Positions 1-6,059 of a DNA stretch of 7,843 nt are shown piece after piece. Made by a program: the position numbers and the translations under genes. The stretch's first letter is position 1; each line of letters begins with the position of its first letter. The notes under the pieces were generated by a model, which searched no databases, was not told the origin of the DNA, and saw nothing but the letters and a program-made list of their open reading frames with translations. Source of the DNA: Bifidobacteriaceae bacterium (GTDB taxonomy: Bacteria; Actinomycetota; Actinomycetes; Actinomycetales; WQXJ01); the NCBI GenBank assembly GCA_031278075.1, contig JAITLE010000222.1, positions 1 to 7,843 on the forward strand. The letters are read 5' to 3'.

Positions 1-1
1 C

Positions 2-421
2 CGGGCGCCCGGAGTTGACGCCGGGGGCGGTCCCGGCAACCCGCCCGATCCCGGCAACCAGCCCGGTCCCGGCAACCAGCCCGGTCCCGGCAACCAGCCC
101 GGTCCCGGCAACCAACCCGGTCCCGGCAACCCGCCGGGTCCCGGCGACGCACCCGGTCCAGGCAACCCGCCCGTTCCCGGCAACCAACCCGGTCCCGGCA
201 ACCCGCCGGGTCCCGGCGACGCACCCGGTCCAGGCAACCAGCCCGGTCCCGGCGACCAGCCCGGTCCCGGCAACCAGCCCGGTCCCGGCGACCAGCCCGG
301 GCCCGCCAACCCGCCGCCCGGCCCAGCTCAGCCAGCGCCCAGCGGCCCACCGCCCCGCAACAACCCAGCCAACCCAGCCAACCCGGCCGCATCCCAAACC
401 GGGTTCGACGACGACCTATAA
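2..421 (+). CDS. 3' end of a gene with a Pro-Gly-Asn-Gln repeat tail (partial)
   Basis: The frame is open from the left edge to the TAA at 419-421, so the start lies outside the window. The visible 139 residues are mostly a hexapeptide repeat PGPGNQ (variants PGPGDQ, PGPGNP, PGPGDA), then a Pro/Ala/Asn-rich stretch with NPANPANP, and an acidic end FDDDL. Such Pro/Gly-rich tails are usually disordered spacers or wall-spanning regions; that role is inference. I chose this frame because its stop overlaps the ribosome binding site of the next gene (TAAGGAG), as expected in an operon. A second frame, from a TTG at 15 to 551 (PVPATS repeats), is also open, but it would overrun the next gene by 115 nt. 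The upstream domain that would define function is not visible. No transmembrane or sortase signal is seen in the tail. Confidence 0.7.
   Translation, partial: RAPGVDAGGGPGNPPDPGNQPGPGNQPGPGNQPGPGNQPGPGNPPGPGDAPGPGNPPVPGNQPGPGNPPGPGDAPGPGNQPGPGDQPGPGNQPGPGDQPGPANPPPGPAQPAPSGPPPRNNPANPANPAASQTGFDDDL
20..300 (+). repeat. 18-bp tandem coding repeat with a 72-bp higher-order duplication
   Basis: The unit is roughly CCCGGTCCCGGCAACCAG (18 nt, six codons), repeated with substitutions. On top of this, 59 nt at 109-167 recur without change at 181-239, an offset of 72 nt or four units. This indicates unequal recombination or slippage rather than independent drift. Because units are multiples of three, copy changes keep the frame. 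Confidence 0.85.
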
Positions 422-425
422 GGAG
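420..425 (+). promoter_or_regulatory. Ribosome binding site overlapping the upstream stop codon
   Basis: AAGGAG shares bases with the TAA of the preceding gene and lies 11 nt before the ATG at 437. It supports that start and suggests translational coupling. Confidence 0.7.
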
Positions 426-436
426 AACCACCCACC

Positions 437-1108
437 ATGTCCAACAGCTCAATCTCAACAGCCAGCTACAGAACCGCCGCCGGCGCCACCAGGGTCAAAG
501 CGGCGCTTCCCCCGCGCTACCGCCAAAGCAGGGCGGTGGCAGCTGGGATGACCTCTGCCGGCCTAAAACAAGTGTCTCGAACACCAGCCGTCACCCAGCC
601 CAAGAAGATGCCCGCGTGGGTCAAGGAGCTCACCGCCGACATCCAGGCCGAGCTACTTGATCCGGCCACCCGCCTGAACGCCATCGCCGAGATAGCCCAG
701 CCCCTCGAACTGGCCGAGACAGCCGCCACCACCACCGCCGTCACCGAATCCCTGGACGCCGAGGGTTTCATGACCCGGATGATGATGGACGGCGGTGTCG
801 GCTTCGTGGAAGGCCGCCGGGGAAACGAGACCATACTCGTCGAAGTCCAAGGCGCCCGGATCGAACGCGACCGGGCGGGCCTCGACGACGAGACGTGCAC
901 GGCATCGGACACCGCATTCGAAACGCAAATGGCGGCGCGCGGGTTCCACCTGGTGACAGAACACGTCACCGAGCATCGCAACGTCCCCGGTGGCGCGTTG
1001 ATCCGCGCCGCCGCGCGGCAGAACCGCCGCAACCTCGCCGAAGGGGCGGCTAAGGCGCGTCGCGTCGCGAATCCTGGCGCGGCGCCGGCGCGGAGGGTGG
1101 TGGCCTGA
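437..1108 (+). CDS. Hypothetical protein, 223 aa, upstream partner of the AAA ATPase
   Basis: Not a family I recognise with confidence. It starts at the ATG with AAGGAG upstream and ends in TGATG, overlapping the ATPase start by one base. Residues 1-60 are Ser/Ala/Arg-rich and probably disordered. Residues 60-105 look helical (WVKELTADIQAELLDP). Residues 109-190 look like a small globular domain with alternating beta-like and helical stretches (ETILVEVQGARIER; ASDTAFETQMAARGF) and a single cysteine, C154. The C-terminus (190-223) is Arg/Ala-rich and basic. The pattern of a beta hairpin, a Cys and an amphipathic helix ending in a Gly is faintly reminiscent of DUF2997, small proteins encoded beside AAA ATPases, but I would not name it on this. 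Its tight coupling suggests it works with the ATPase as adaptor or substrate (inference). No signal peptide or membrane segment is seen. Confidence 0.85.
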   Translation: MSNSSISTASYRTAAGATRVKAALPPRYRQSRAVAAGMTSAGLKQVSRTPAVTQPKKMPAWVKELTADIQAELLDPATRLNAIAEIAQPLELAETAATTTAVTESLDAEGFMTRMMMDGGVGFVEGRRGNETILVEVQGARIERDRAGLDDETCTASDTAFETQMAARGFHLVTEHVTEHRNVPGGALIRAAARQNRRNLAEGAAKARRVANPGAAPARRVVA

Positions 1109-2802
1109 TGGCGCCCAAACCGAGGACGCTGCGCCTCTTCGACGACCTCGACGCGGCCCGCACCCAAAAGGCGGTGGTCGCGCTGACCGGCGCCGGCGTC
1201 TCTGACATTCTTCTGTTGGAGGACGGCAGAAAGACACAAATCCTGAAAGCGCTGGCCGCGTACGCGGAACAGCGTGGAATGCAGACAGTCCACTATTCCC
1301 AAGGCTGGGGCGTCGAATACATCATGGCCCGCGGCGCCTCGGACCAAAAAGGCGAGGCCCCGGGCCGGAGGCTGATGAACACCGACGAACAGTTTGCCGC
1401 GTTGATCGACCATCTCCGGAACTCCGAGGCAGCCACCCTGGTGATCCTCGACTGGGTGGACATCTTGCTCCAAGACGCCGGCTCGGTCTCAGACGCGCAA
1501 GCGGTGATCATCCAACGCCTCGCCGCCCTTCCCGGAGACGGCCTGTTCCGCAACCACCGGCACCTCATGGTGATGCTGGTGCGCAACGGCCAACTCAACC
1601 GACGGCTCAGCGAATTCCCGGGCGTGGTCTCGGTCACCCTGCCCATTCCTGACGAGGAAGAGCGACACATCGCGATCAACCAGATGGTCGCTGACCCTCA
1701 TAACACGCTCCGGCTGGACCCGACGTTCAGTCCGGAGCGCGCCATCCGGTCCTCCGGCGGCCTGTATCTCGACGATTTGACCCGGTTGCGGGATTTATCC
1801 GCCACCACGCCGATCACCGAGCAACTGTTGGTCGAACGGAAGAACGCCGCGATTCGCCGCCAGGGCGGGGACACGCTGATGGTCCACGACACGGCCGGAT
1901 ATGGCCCCGACCGGATCGCGGGCATGCACGGCCTGAAGCTGGCGTTGACCGACATGGAATCCGCGGGCGTGAGACAGCCCCGGATTCTGTTGGCCGGCCC
2001 CGCCGGCTGCGGCAAGAGCACAGCTCACCGCTTCGTGGCCAACCATCGTGGTGAACCCGCGGTCGAACTCGACCACGTTCGCGAACGCTGGGTCGGCGCG
2101 TCCGAGGAAAGAATGGATCAGGCGTGGCAAACCGTTGAGGCGCTTTCCCCTGTGTGTCTATTCCTCGACGAATGCGAAGCCGAATTGGGCCGCCGTTCTT
2201 CCACCGGCGGCGACGAAAGCCGAACCGACTCGAGCCTCCGCTCCAAGATGTTCAACCACCTCGGAGACACCGGCACCCAAAACAACGGCTCGGTCATCGC
2301 CGCCACAAACCGAATAGACCTGATGGACGAAGCTGCGGTCGATCGTTTCACCGTGGTGCCGGTCATTCATCCCGTCGGGGACGAATGCGTCGAAATCATG
2401 TCGATTCAAGCCGCCCGCTCGAATCGCCGCCTAGATTTCGATTCGGTGAAAAAGGCCATGGCTGGCGCGGGCACAATGTCGGGCCGCCAACTGGTGCGCT
2501 TGCTCGACCGCGCAGCCGTCCACGCGGGCCGCCGCGGCTCCACCGTCATCGAAGGCGCCGACGTCGCCAACGCCCTGGCCGAGTCCATGTATCGGCTTTC
2601 GGCCGGAGAGGTCTTTCAAGCCATGCTCGCCATCCGCCACACATCGTTCACGCCGTATTTGCCGTGGAACGCGGCAGCGGCGCGGGGTCAAGAAAGGCGT
2701 TGGCCGGATTACATGGACGGCCTGGTGAACCCGGACGGGAGTCTTTGGCTCGACCAGCTGGACGCCAAGCTCGACGAACTCGTCAAAGCAGGTGCACGAT
2801 GA
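1108..2802 (+). CDS. AAA+ ATPase, Ycf46-like architecture
   Basis: A 564-aa protein with two modules. The C-terminal module is an intact AAA domain: Walker A GPAGCGKS (297-304), a WVGASEERM loop (328-336), Walker B CLFLDE (350-355), sensor-1 Asn in VIAATN (401), arginine finger in VDRF (R413) and a sensor-2 helix around SGRQLVRLLDRAA (458-470). The N-terminal 230 residues look like a degenerate ATPase module: a Walker B-like TLVILDW (110-116) with no Walker A, a sensor-like HLMVMLVRN, then a PIPDEEE segment. The linker LVERKNAAIRRQGG followed by IAGMHGLKLAL closely follows the order seen in Ycf46-type ATPases, hence the call. It probably remodels proteins in the cytoplasm as a ring; the target is unknown. 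The start is the ATG in TGATG, with GGAGGG 10 nt upstream; the end overlaps the next gene by ATGA. The C-terminal 60 residues (YLPWN...RRWPDYMDG) are an unassigned extension. Confidence 0.9.
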   Translation: MAPKPRTLRLFDDLDAARTQKAVVALTGAGVSDILLLEDGRKTQILKALAAYAEQRGMQTVHYSQGWGVEYIMARGASDQKGEAPGRRLMNTDEQFAALIDHLRNSEAATLVILDWVDILLQDAGSVSDAQAVIIQRLAALPGDGLFRNHRHLMVMLVRNGQLNRRLSEFPGVVSVTLPIPDEEERHIAINQMVADPHNTLRLDPTFSPERAIRSSGGLYLDDLTRLRDLSATTPITEQLLVERKNAAIRRQGGDTLMVHDTAGYGPDRIAGMHGLKLALTDMESAGVRQPRILLAGPAGCGKSTAHRFVANHRGEPAVELDHVRERWVGASEERMDQAWQTVEALSPVCLFLDECEAELGRRSSTGGDESRTDSSLRSKMFNHLGDTGTQNNGSVIAATNRIDLMDEAAVDRFTVVPVIHPVGDECVEIMSIQAARSNRRLDFDSVKKAMAGAGTMSGRQLVRLLDRAAVHAGRRGSTVIEGADVANALAESMYRLSAGEVFQAMLAIRHTSFTPYLPWNAAAARGQERRWPDYMDGLVNPDGSLWLDQLDAKLDELVKAGAR

Positions 2803-3809
2803 CGACCGCTCACCCCGACGCCGTATGGCTCAGTCAGGTCGCAGGGGGCCTTGAGCGTTACCGCGCGCACCCGGAGTGGCTGGCCTCGCCGACCAGTTCC
2901 GTCACCGGCGGTGGCGCCATCCAAGCCGCCGAAGACCGTTTCGCCGCGCATGTGGGGGTGGCCGACGCGGTTCTGATGCCGTCCGCGACCTACGCCATGA
3001 GCGCGGTGCTGCGGGCGGTGGGTGTCGGGCCGGGGGATGAAGTCATCGTGCCGGAACTCGATTGGTGCGCCAATTGGGCAGCGGTCACAGCCGTCGGGGC
3101 GCAGCCGGCGCCGACCGGCGTGGAACCGTCGACGCTGACCCTTGCGCCCGAGGCCGTCGGCCGCGCCATCACAGCCAAGACCAAGGCTGTGATAGCGACG
3201 CACATCCACGGCGTCCCGGCGGACGTGGACGGCATCGTCCAGCAAACTGGCCTTCCCGTGATCGAAGACCTGACAGGGGCTTTCGGCGCCACGTTGCGGG
3301 GCCGGCCAGTGGGCGGCTTGGGGCACGCGGCGGTGTTGTCCCTGGGGCCGGGCAAGGAGATCGACTGTGGCGAAGGCGCGGTCGTCTTCACAGGCGAGAG
3401 CGCGCTGTGGGAACAGCTCATCGCGACCACCACGCACCCGGTTCGCCAAGCGCTGAGCGGGCTCCGGTCCACGGCGTTTGGCGAGTTCAGCGTCCGGGTC
3501 CATCCGCTCGCGGCGGTGCTGGCGCTAATCGGCCTGGATGGCTGGGACGCGACCGAACGGCGCGAACGCTCACGCGCCGCTGTGACGGCGGCGCGCCACG
3601 CGGGCCTCCATCCGCTGGTCGGGGGCCCGGAACGGCAACTCGCGACCGAGTGGATTCCGATCCGCTCGGGGACGGGCGGCGGCCTCGCCGACTTCGCCAC
3701 TCGCCGGTCCGGGGCGCGGCTGCTGACCGCGGGCGGCGACTTCGCTCCGGTCGCCGACATCCAACTCGTCAATCCGGTCTCAAGGAAGGAGCGAACATGC
3801 CCGGGATGA
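2799..3809 (+). CDS. DegT/DnrJ/EryC1/StrS-type PLP-dependent enzyme, short form
   Basis: The 336-aa product shows fold-type I features in the DegT/AHBA-synthase order: SATYAMSAVLRAVG (62-75), GPGDEVIVP (77-85), TKAVIATHIHGVPADVDGI (128-146), VIEDLTGAFGA (154-164) with the pyridine-nitrogen Asp D157, and SLGPGKEIDCGEGAVVFT (181-198) with the likely Schiff-base Lys K186. Family members usually aminate keto-sugars or form AHBA and are about 370-400 aa. Here the C-terminal domain is clearly shortened after RVHPLAAVLAL (233-243), so substrate and reaction cannot be inferred. The ATG overlaps the ATPase stop (ATGA). The same frame is open further upstream, but that part lies antiphase within the ATPase gene. 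No nucleotide-sugar genes are nearby, so a role in modifying a peptide, cofactor or wall component of this operon is speculative. The 3' end overlaps the protease gene by 13 nt. Confidence 0.85.
   Translation: MTTAHPDAVWLSQVAGGLERYRAHPEWLASPTSSVTGGGAIQAAEDRFAAHVGVADAVLMPSATYAMSAVLRAVGVGPGDEVIVPELDWCANWAAVTAVGAQPAPTGVEPSTLTLAPEAVGRAITAKTKAVIATHIHGVPADVDGIVQQTGLPVIEDLTGAFGATLRGRPVGGLGHAAVLSLGPGKEIDCGEGAVVFTGESALWEQLIATTTHPVRQALSGLRSTAFGEFSVRVHPLAAVLALIGLDGWDATERRERSRAAVTAARHAGLHPLVGGPERQLATEWIPIRSGTGGGLADFATRRSGARLLTAGGDFAPVADIQLVNPVSRKERTCPG
3782..3791 (+). promoter_or_regulatory. Strong ribosome binding site of the protease gene
   Basis: AAGGAAGGAG lies inside the end of the PLP-enzyme gene, 5 nt before the ATG at 3797. 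It fixes the protease start despite the long open frame upstream of it. Confidence 0.7.
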
Positions 3810-4633
3810 TCCCCCGCGGCATTGCCCCCAGCAGCCGCGCCGCGCGGGGCCTCATCACGCCCACACCGGGGCAGGAGCTGGTCCTCAACCCGCGGGCGCG
3901 GCGCTTCTTCCTGGCGGTGGGCGCCATCGTGTTAGTTGTCGCGGCGATGGGGGTCAGCGCGGCGACCGGCCACATGAGCTTCGCCGTCCCCGCGATGTTC
4001 CGCGCGGGCGGCGCCGAACAGCCTCAGCCCGCGGACCTGGGGTTGATCGATGTGCAGCCCGCGGGCGGCGCCGCGAACGGCGCGCTGACCGGTTCTCTGC
4101 CCGAAGGCTACTGGTTCTCGTACGACGACGGCGACGAGCCGATTCTGGCCGACGCTTGCGAGACCGTCACCTACCGGTTCGTCCCGGACGGGATGCCGCC
4201 GGGGGGCGATTCCGTCGTGGCCGAGGGGATCGCGGAGGTGGCCGACCTGACCGGCCTCAGCTTCGCGGAAGCCGGCGCCACACACGGTCCCGGTCTCGCC
4301 ATCGAGATCGCCTATAGCGGCGAAGCGGACAACCCGCGCCTCGCGGGTGCTCCCGTCGCCGTGGCCCATACCGTCGCCAGCGGTTCGCTGGGGCGACGCA
4401 CCATCACCGAGGCGTCCATCGCCTTAGAGACCGAGTGGTTCGCCGACGTGATCCCCGTGATGCGTGAACTCGCCGTCCAAGTTGTCACCCATGAGTTGGC
4501 GCACGCTCTGGGGCTCGGCCATCAAGAAGACGACGCGTCGTCGATCATGTATCCGCAGACGGGAGCCACCACGCCGAACGATGCCGACCGGCAGGCCTTT
4601 CGCGCCCTCAACGCGGGGTGCGACACCGGTTAA
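3797..4633 (+). CDS. Membrane-anchored matrixin-like zinc metalloprotease
   Basis: A 278-aa protein with the metzincin zinc motif HELAHALGLGH (H232, E233, H236, H242) followed by the Met-turn SIMYP (M251). These identify a peptidase M10/matrixin-like domain. A basic stretch RARR (33-36) precedes one hydrophobic segment (37-54), which with the positive-inside rule predicts a signal anchor with the catalytic domain outside the membrane. A Gly/Ala/Pro-rich stalk follows. The domain begins near ADACETVTYRFV, with C121 and C275 the only cysteines, a possible disulfide joining its two ends. No cysteine-switch propeptide (PRCGxPD) is visible, so activity may be controlled by expression. It may process a surface or secreted protein; the PGPGNQ-tailed product of the first gene is a conceivable but untested target. 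The start is set by the AAGGAAGGAG site. Confidence 0.9.
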   Translation: MPGMIPRGIAPSSRAARGLITPTPGQELVLNPRARRFFLAVGAIVLVVAAMGVSAATGHMSFAVPAMFRAGGAEQPQPADLGLIDVQPAGGAANGALTGSLPEGYWFSYDDGDEPILADACETVTYRFVPDGMPPGGDSVVAEGIAEVADLTGLSFAEAGATHGPGLAIEIAYSGEADNPRLAGAPVAVAHTVASGSLGRRTITEASIALETEWFADVIPVMRELAVQVVTHELAHALGLGHQEDDASSIMYPQTGATTPNDADRQAFRALNAGCDTG

Positions 4634-4657
4634 GAATCGCCCACTCTCGAGACTAGG

Positions 4658-4668
4658 AAAGGAGGTGA
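4658..4668 (+). promoter_or_regulatory. Near-ideal Shine-Dalgarno for the 56-aa gene
   Basis: AAAGGAGGTGA matches the full anti-SD sequence of bacterial 16S rRNA, with GGAGG ending 8 nt before the ATG at 4674. It is the strongest site in the window and implies high translation of the small gene. Confidence 0.85.
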
Positions 4669-4673
4669 GAAGT

Positions 4674-4844
4674 ATGGCATTCGTCCCTCCGGCGACTCAG
4701 GCCGCGGACTATTCCATAGTCCGCGACGCCGAACAATACAGGAAGCAAGAGGAGGCCGAGCGTAAGCGCCGCGAAGAGCAGCTGCGCCGCAGCCTCGACG
4801 CGGAACGCCGCCGCAAGCTGTCTGAGACCAGTCAGAAGCGCTGA
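4674..4844 (+). CDS. Small charged coiled-coil protein, 56 aa
   Basis: The start is the ATG after AAAGGAGGTGA; the frame is open further upstream but there it lies antiphase within the protease gene. The product has a short hydrophobic/polar head (MAFVPPATQAADYSIV), then residues 18-50 are almost entirely Glu, Arg, Lys, Gln and Ala (EEAERKRREEQLRRS), giving a long amphipathic, probably coiled-coil helix. There is no membrane segment and no cysteine. It is the last gene of the operon, 40 nt after the protease stop. The strong SD suggests a stoichiometric or structural role, for example a scaffold or adaptor, but nothing identifies the function and I know no family for it. Abundant low-complexity charge makes homology calls unreliable. 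Confidence 0.8.
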   Translation: MAFVPPATQAADYSIVRDAEQYRKQEEAERKRREEQLRRSLDAERRRKLSETSQKR

Positions 4845-4849
4845 CGCGT

Positions 4850-4895
4850 GGCGCCGGCGTCCGTCGAACCGTGTGGCTCGGCGGACGCTGGCGCC
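4850..4895. terminator. Long hairpin between convergent genes, likely terminator
   Basis: Fourteen bases at 4850-4863 pair with 4882-4895 (GGCGCCGGCGTCCG against CGGACGCTGGCGCC) with a single G-U. Pairing can extend inward by a U-G and three more pairs, leaving a 10-nt loop. It begins 5 nt after the stop of the 56-aa gene. No T-run follows, which is common for actinobacterial terminators. It sits 26 nt beyond the stop of the minus-strand gene and could serve both directions, though the two wobbles become mismatches in the minus-strand RNA. Confidence 0.7.
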
Positions 4896-4920
4896 CGCGC
4901 CTCGCCCGTCTGGTGATCCG

Positions 4921-5841
4921 TCAGATCGGATTCCGCGGGGTGCGCGCCTCGCGTGCCAAGGCGTCCAGCGACGCCTCGACGCTCGAGTCCTGGGCGCTGT
5001 TCGCCCGTTGGATGTTCGCCACGATCTGATCCGCGAAGGCGGTGACCGACGCCTTCACCGCGGCGGTCCGCTCCGCACGCTTATCCCACAGGTGAGGCGC
5101 CCGAACAATGTCGAGGTAATATTTCGGCCCCAAGACGGCCAAGACCTTCGCCAATTGCTGGCGATATTCCGCCTGGGCGACTGCTAGTTCGTCGTCTGGG
5201 CCCTTTTCGCCGAGCCGCCGGAACAGTTCTGATGTGTCCGCTGCGATGCGGGCGATGGTTTCCGCCATCTCCAGCGCCTCGGCGTTCGCTGGTTTCGCCG
5301 ACCCGATCTCCAGGTAGGTCTCTCGCAGGCCGGTGAGCTCGGTGATGAGTCCCGTCACGCCCGCACCGGCGCAAGCGGGCACACACGGGACCGAGGGGCG
5401 CCGCTTGCGGCGCCAGCGAAGACCCCGTGGCGCGCTTTCCGCCTGTGCGGACGTGCCGGCTGCGCCGGGCGCGCCGGGCGAACTGCCTGGCGCGGCCCTC
5501 GGGGATCTGGTGGACCGCCGCTGCCCCGGCCCCGGCGCACGCGCCGACAGCTGCCGAAACACCATCATTTTGGTGTGCTCCGAGTCGAACAGTTTGAGGA
5601 TGCTCTCAATCTGCGCTTGGGTCACTGGCCCTTCTAGGCGTCGTCGCAGCATGCCAAACGCGGTCATTCGATAATAATCCGGGCCGAATAGCTTGAGGAC
5701 GCATTGGATCTCGCCTACAGACATCGGCCCGCCAAAGCCGCCCAACGACACACTTAGGGCCTGCAGCCTGGTGTGGTCCGAGGTGAACAGTTCGACCTGG
5801 GTTATGATCTCTTGAATCCTCTCGCAGCCTTCCGGGTTCAC
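4921..5841 (-). CDS. DUF4476-like domain protein with helical C-terminal domain
   Basis: 306 aa, starting at a GTG with AGAAAGGG about 10 nt upstream. Residues 15-100 carry a repeated pattern of about 34 residues (FTSDHTRLQAL, GEIQCVLKLF, then GPDYYRMTAF, QIESILKLF, then DSEHTKMMVF) that resembles the helical repeats of DUF4476; that assignment is by eye. Residues 101-150 are a Pro/Ala/Gly/Arg-rich linker. Residues 165-306 are predicted mostly helical (ITELTGLRETYLEIG; AVAQAEYRQQLAKVLAVLGPKYYLDIV) and unassigned. No signal peptide or membrane segment is evident, so it is probably cytoplasmic. Residues 142-165 are encoded by two consecutive hairpins and read RWRRKRRPSVPCVPACAGAG, suggesting an inserted palindromic element. 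Function unknown; it is transcribed convergently to the protease operon. Confidence 0.8.
   Translation of the reverse strand: MNPEGCERIQEIITQVELFTSDHTRLQALSVSLGGFGGPMSVGEIQCVLKLFGPDYYRMTAFGMLRRRLEGPVTQAQIESILKLFDSEHTKMMVFRQLSARAPGPGQRRSTRSPRAAPGSSPGAPGAAGTSAQAESAPRGLRWRRKRRPSVPCVPACAGAGVTGLITELTGLRETYLEIGSAKPANAEALEMAETIARIAADTSELFRRLGEKGPDDELAVAQAEYRQQLAKVLAVLGPKYYLDIVRAPHLWDKRAERTAAVKASVTAFADQIVANIQRANSAQDSSVEASLDALAREARTPRNPI
5349..5414. repeat. REP-like double hairpin inside the DUF4476-like gene
   Basis: GTCCCGT (5349-5355) pairs with ACGGGAC (5385-5391) and encloses GCCCGC (5359-5364) pairing with GCGGGC (5375-5380). Directly after it, GGCGCCGCTTGCGGCGCC (5397-5414) is an 8-bp stem around TT. 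Two adjacent palindromes in a coding sequence are typical of REP-type elements. The encoded VPACAGAGVT recalls the peptides (such as IPAFAGMT) produced when proteobacterial REP sequences are read through. Whether it is dispersed in this genome cannot be seen here. Confidence 0.6.
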
Positions 5842-6059
5842 TTCGGCCCATCCCTTTCTATTCGCTTCACGGCGTCTTCGCGGTTGGTCGGCCGATCCCC
5901 GTGAGCGGCCAGTGAGGCGCCCCGCGCCGCCCGCCCGCGGCCGCTTTCGCCAGCGGCCAACCTGCCTCCCGCAGAGCCTACTCCCGTTCCGGCCGACTCC
6001 CCGGCGTCATCTGCCACCCGTTTCGGCGCCGTGACTGGGCGGGGAGCGCGGAACTCCAC
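5838..6059 (-). CDS. Possible small ORF upstream of the DUF4476-like gene, up to 73 aa
   Basis: The frame is open from a GTG at 6059 (or GTG near 6018) to a TGA that overlaps the next start as GTGA, the kind of junction seen in coupled genes. The product is Ala/Gly/Arg-rich and low in complexity, ending NREDAVKRIERDGPK. No ribosome binding site is evident before either start, and a 7-bp hairpin lies within it (GGCCGCT at 5939-5945 with AGCGGCC at 5952-5958). It may be a chance open frame in GC-rich leader DNA. No homology is recognised. Confidence 0.3.
   Translation of the reverse strand: MEFRAPRPVTAPKRVADDAGESAGTGVGSAGGRLAAGESGRGRAARGASLAAHGDRPTNREDAVKRIERDGPK

Noticed and set aside
15..551. 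Open frame with PVPATS repeats as the real first gene
   Set aside because: It overruns the well-supported start at 437, while the frame ending at 421 stops right at that gene's ribosome binding site.
517..1473. Long minus-strand open frame opposite the 223-aa gene and the ATPase start
   Set aside because: Arg/Pro/Ser-rich mirror of GC-rich coding sequence with no motif; the plus-strand genes carry clear SD sites and AAA motifs.
2154..2798. Upstream extension of the PLP-enzyme frame within the ATPase gene
   Set aside because: The extension is low-complexity Arg/Pro/His sequence antiphase to conserved AAA motifs; the ATGA start at 2799 is typical.
2990..3772. Minus-strand open frame opposite the PLP enzyme
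   Set aside because: No recognisable domain; the plus strand has the DegT-family motifs.
3062..3796. Upstream extension of the protease frame
   Set aside because: It is antiphase within the PLP-enzyme gene; the AAGGAAGGAG site fixes the ATG at 3797.
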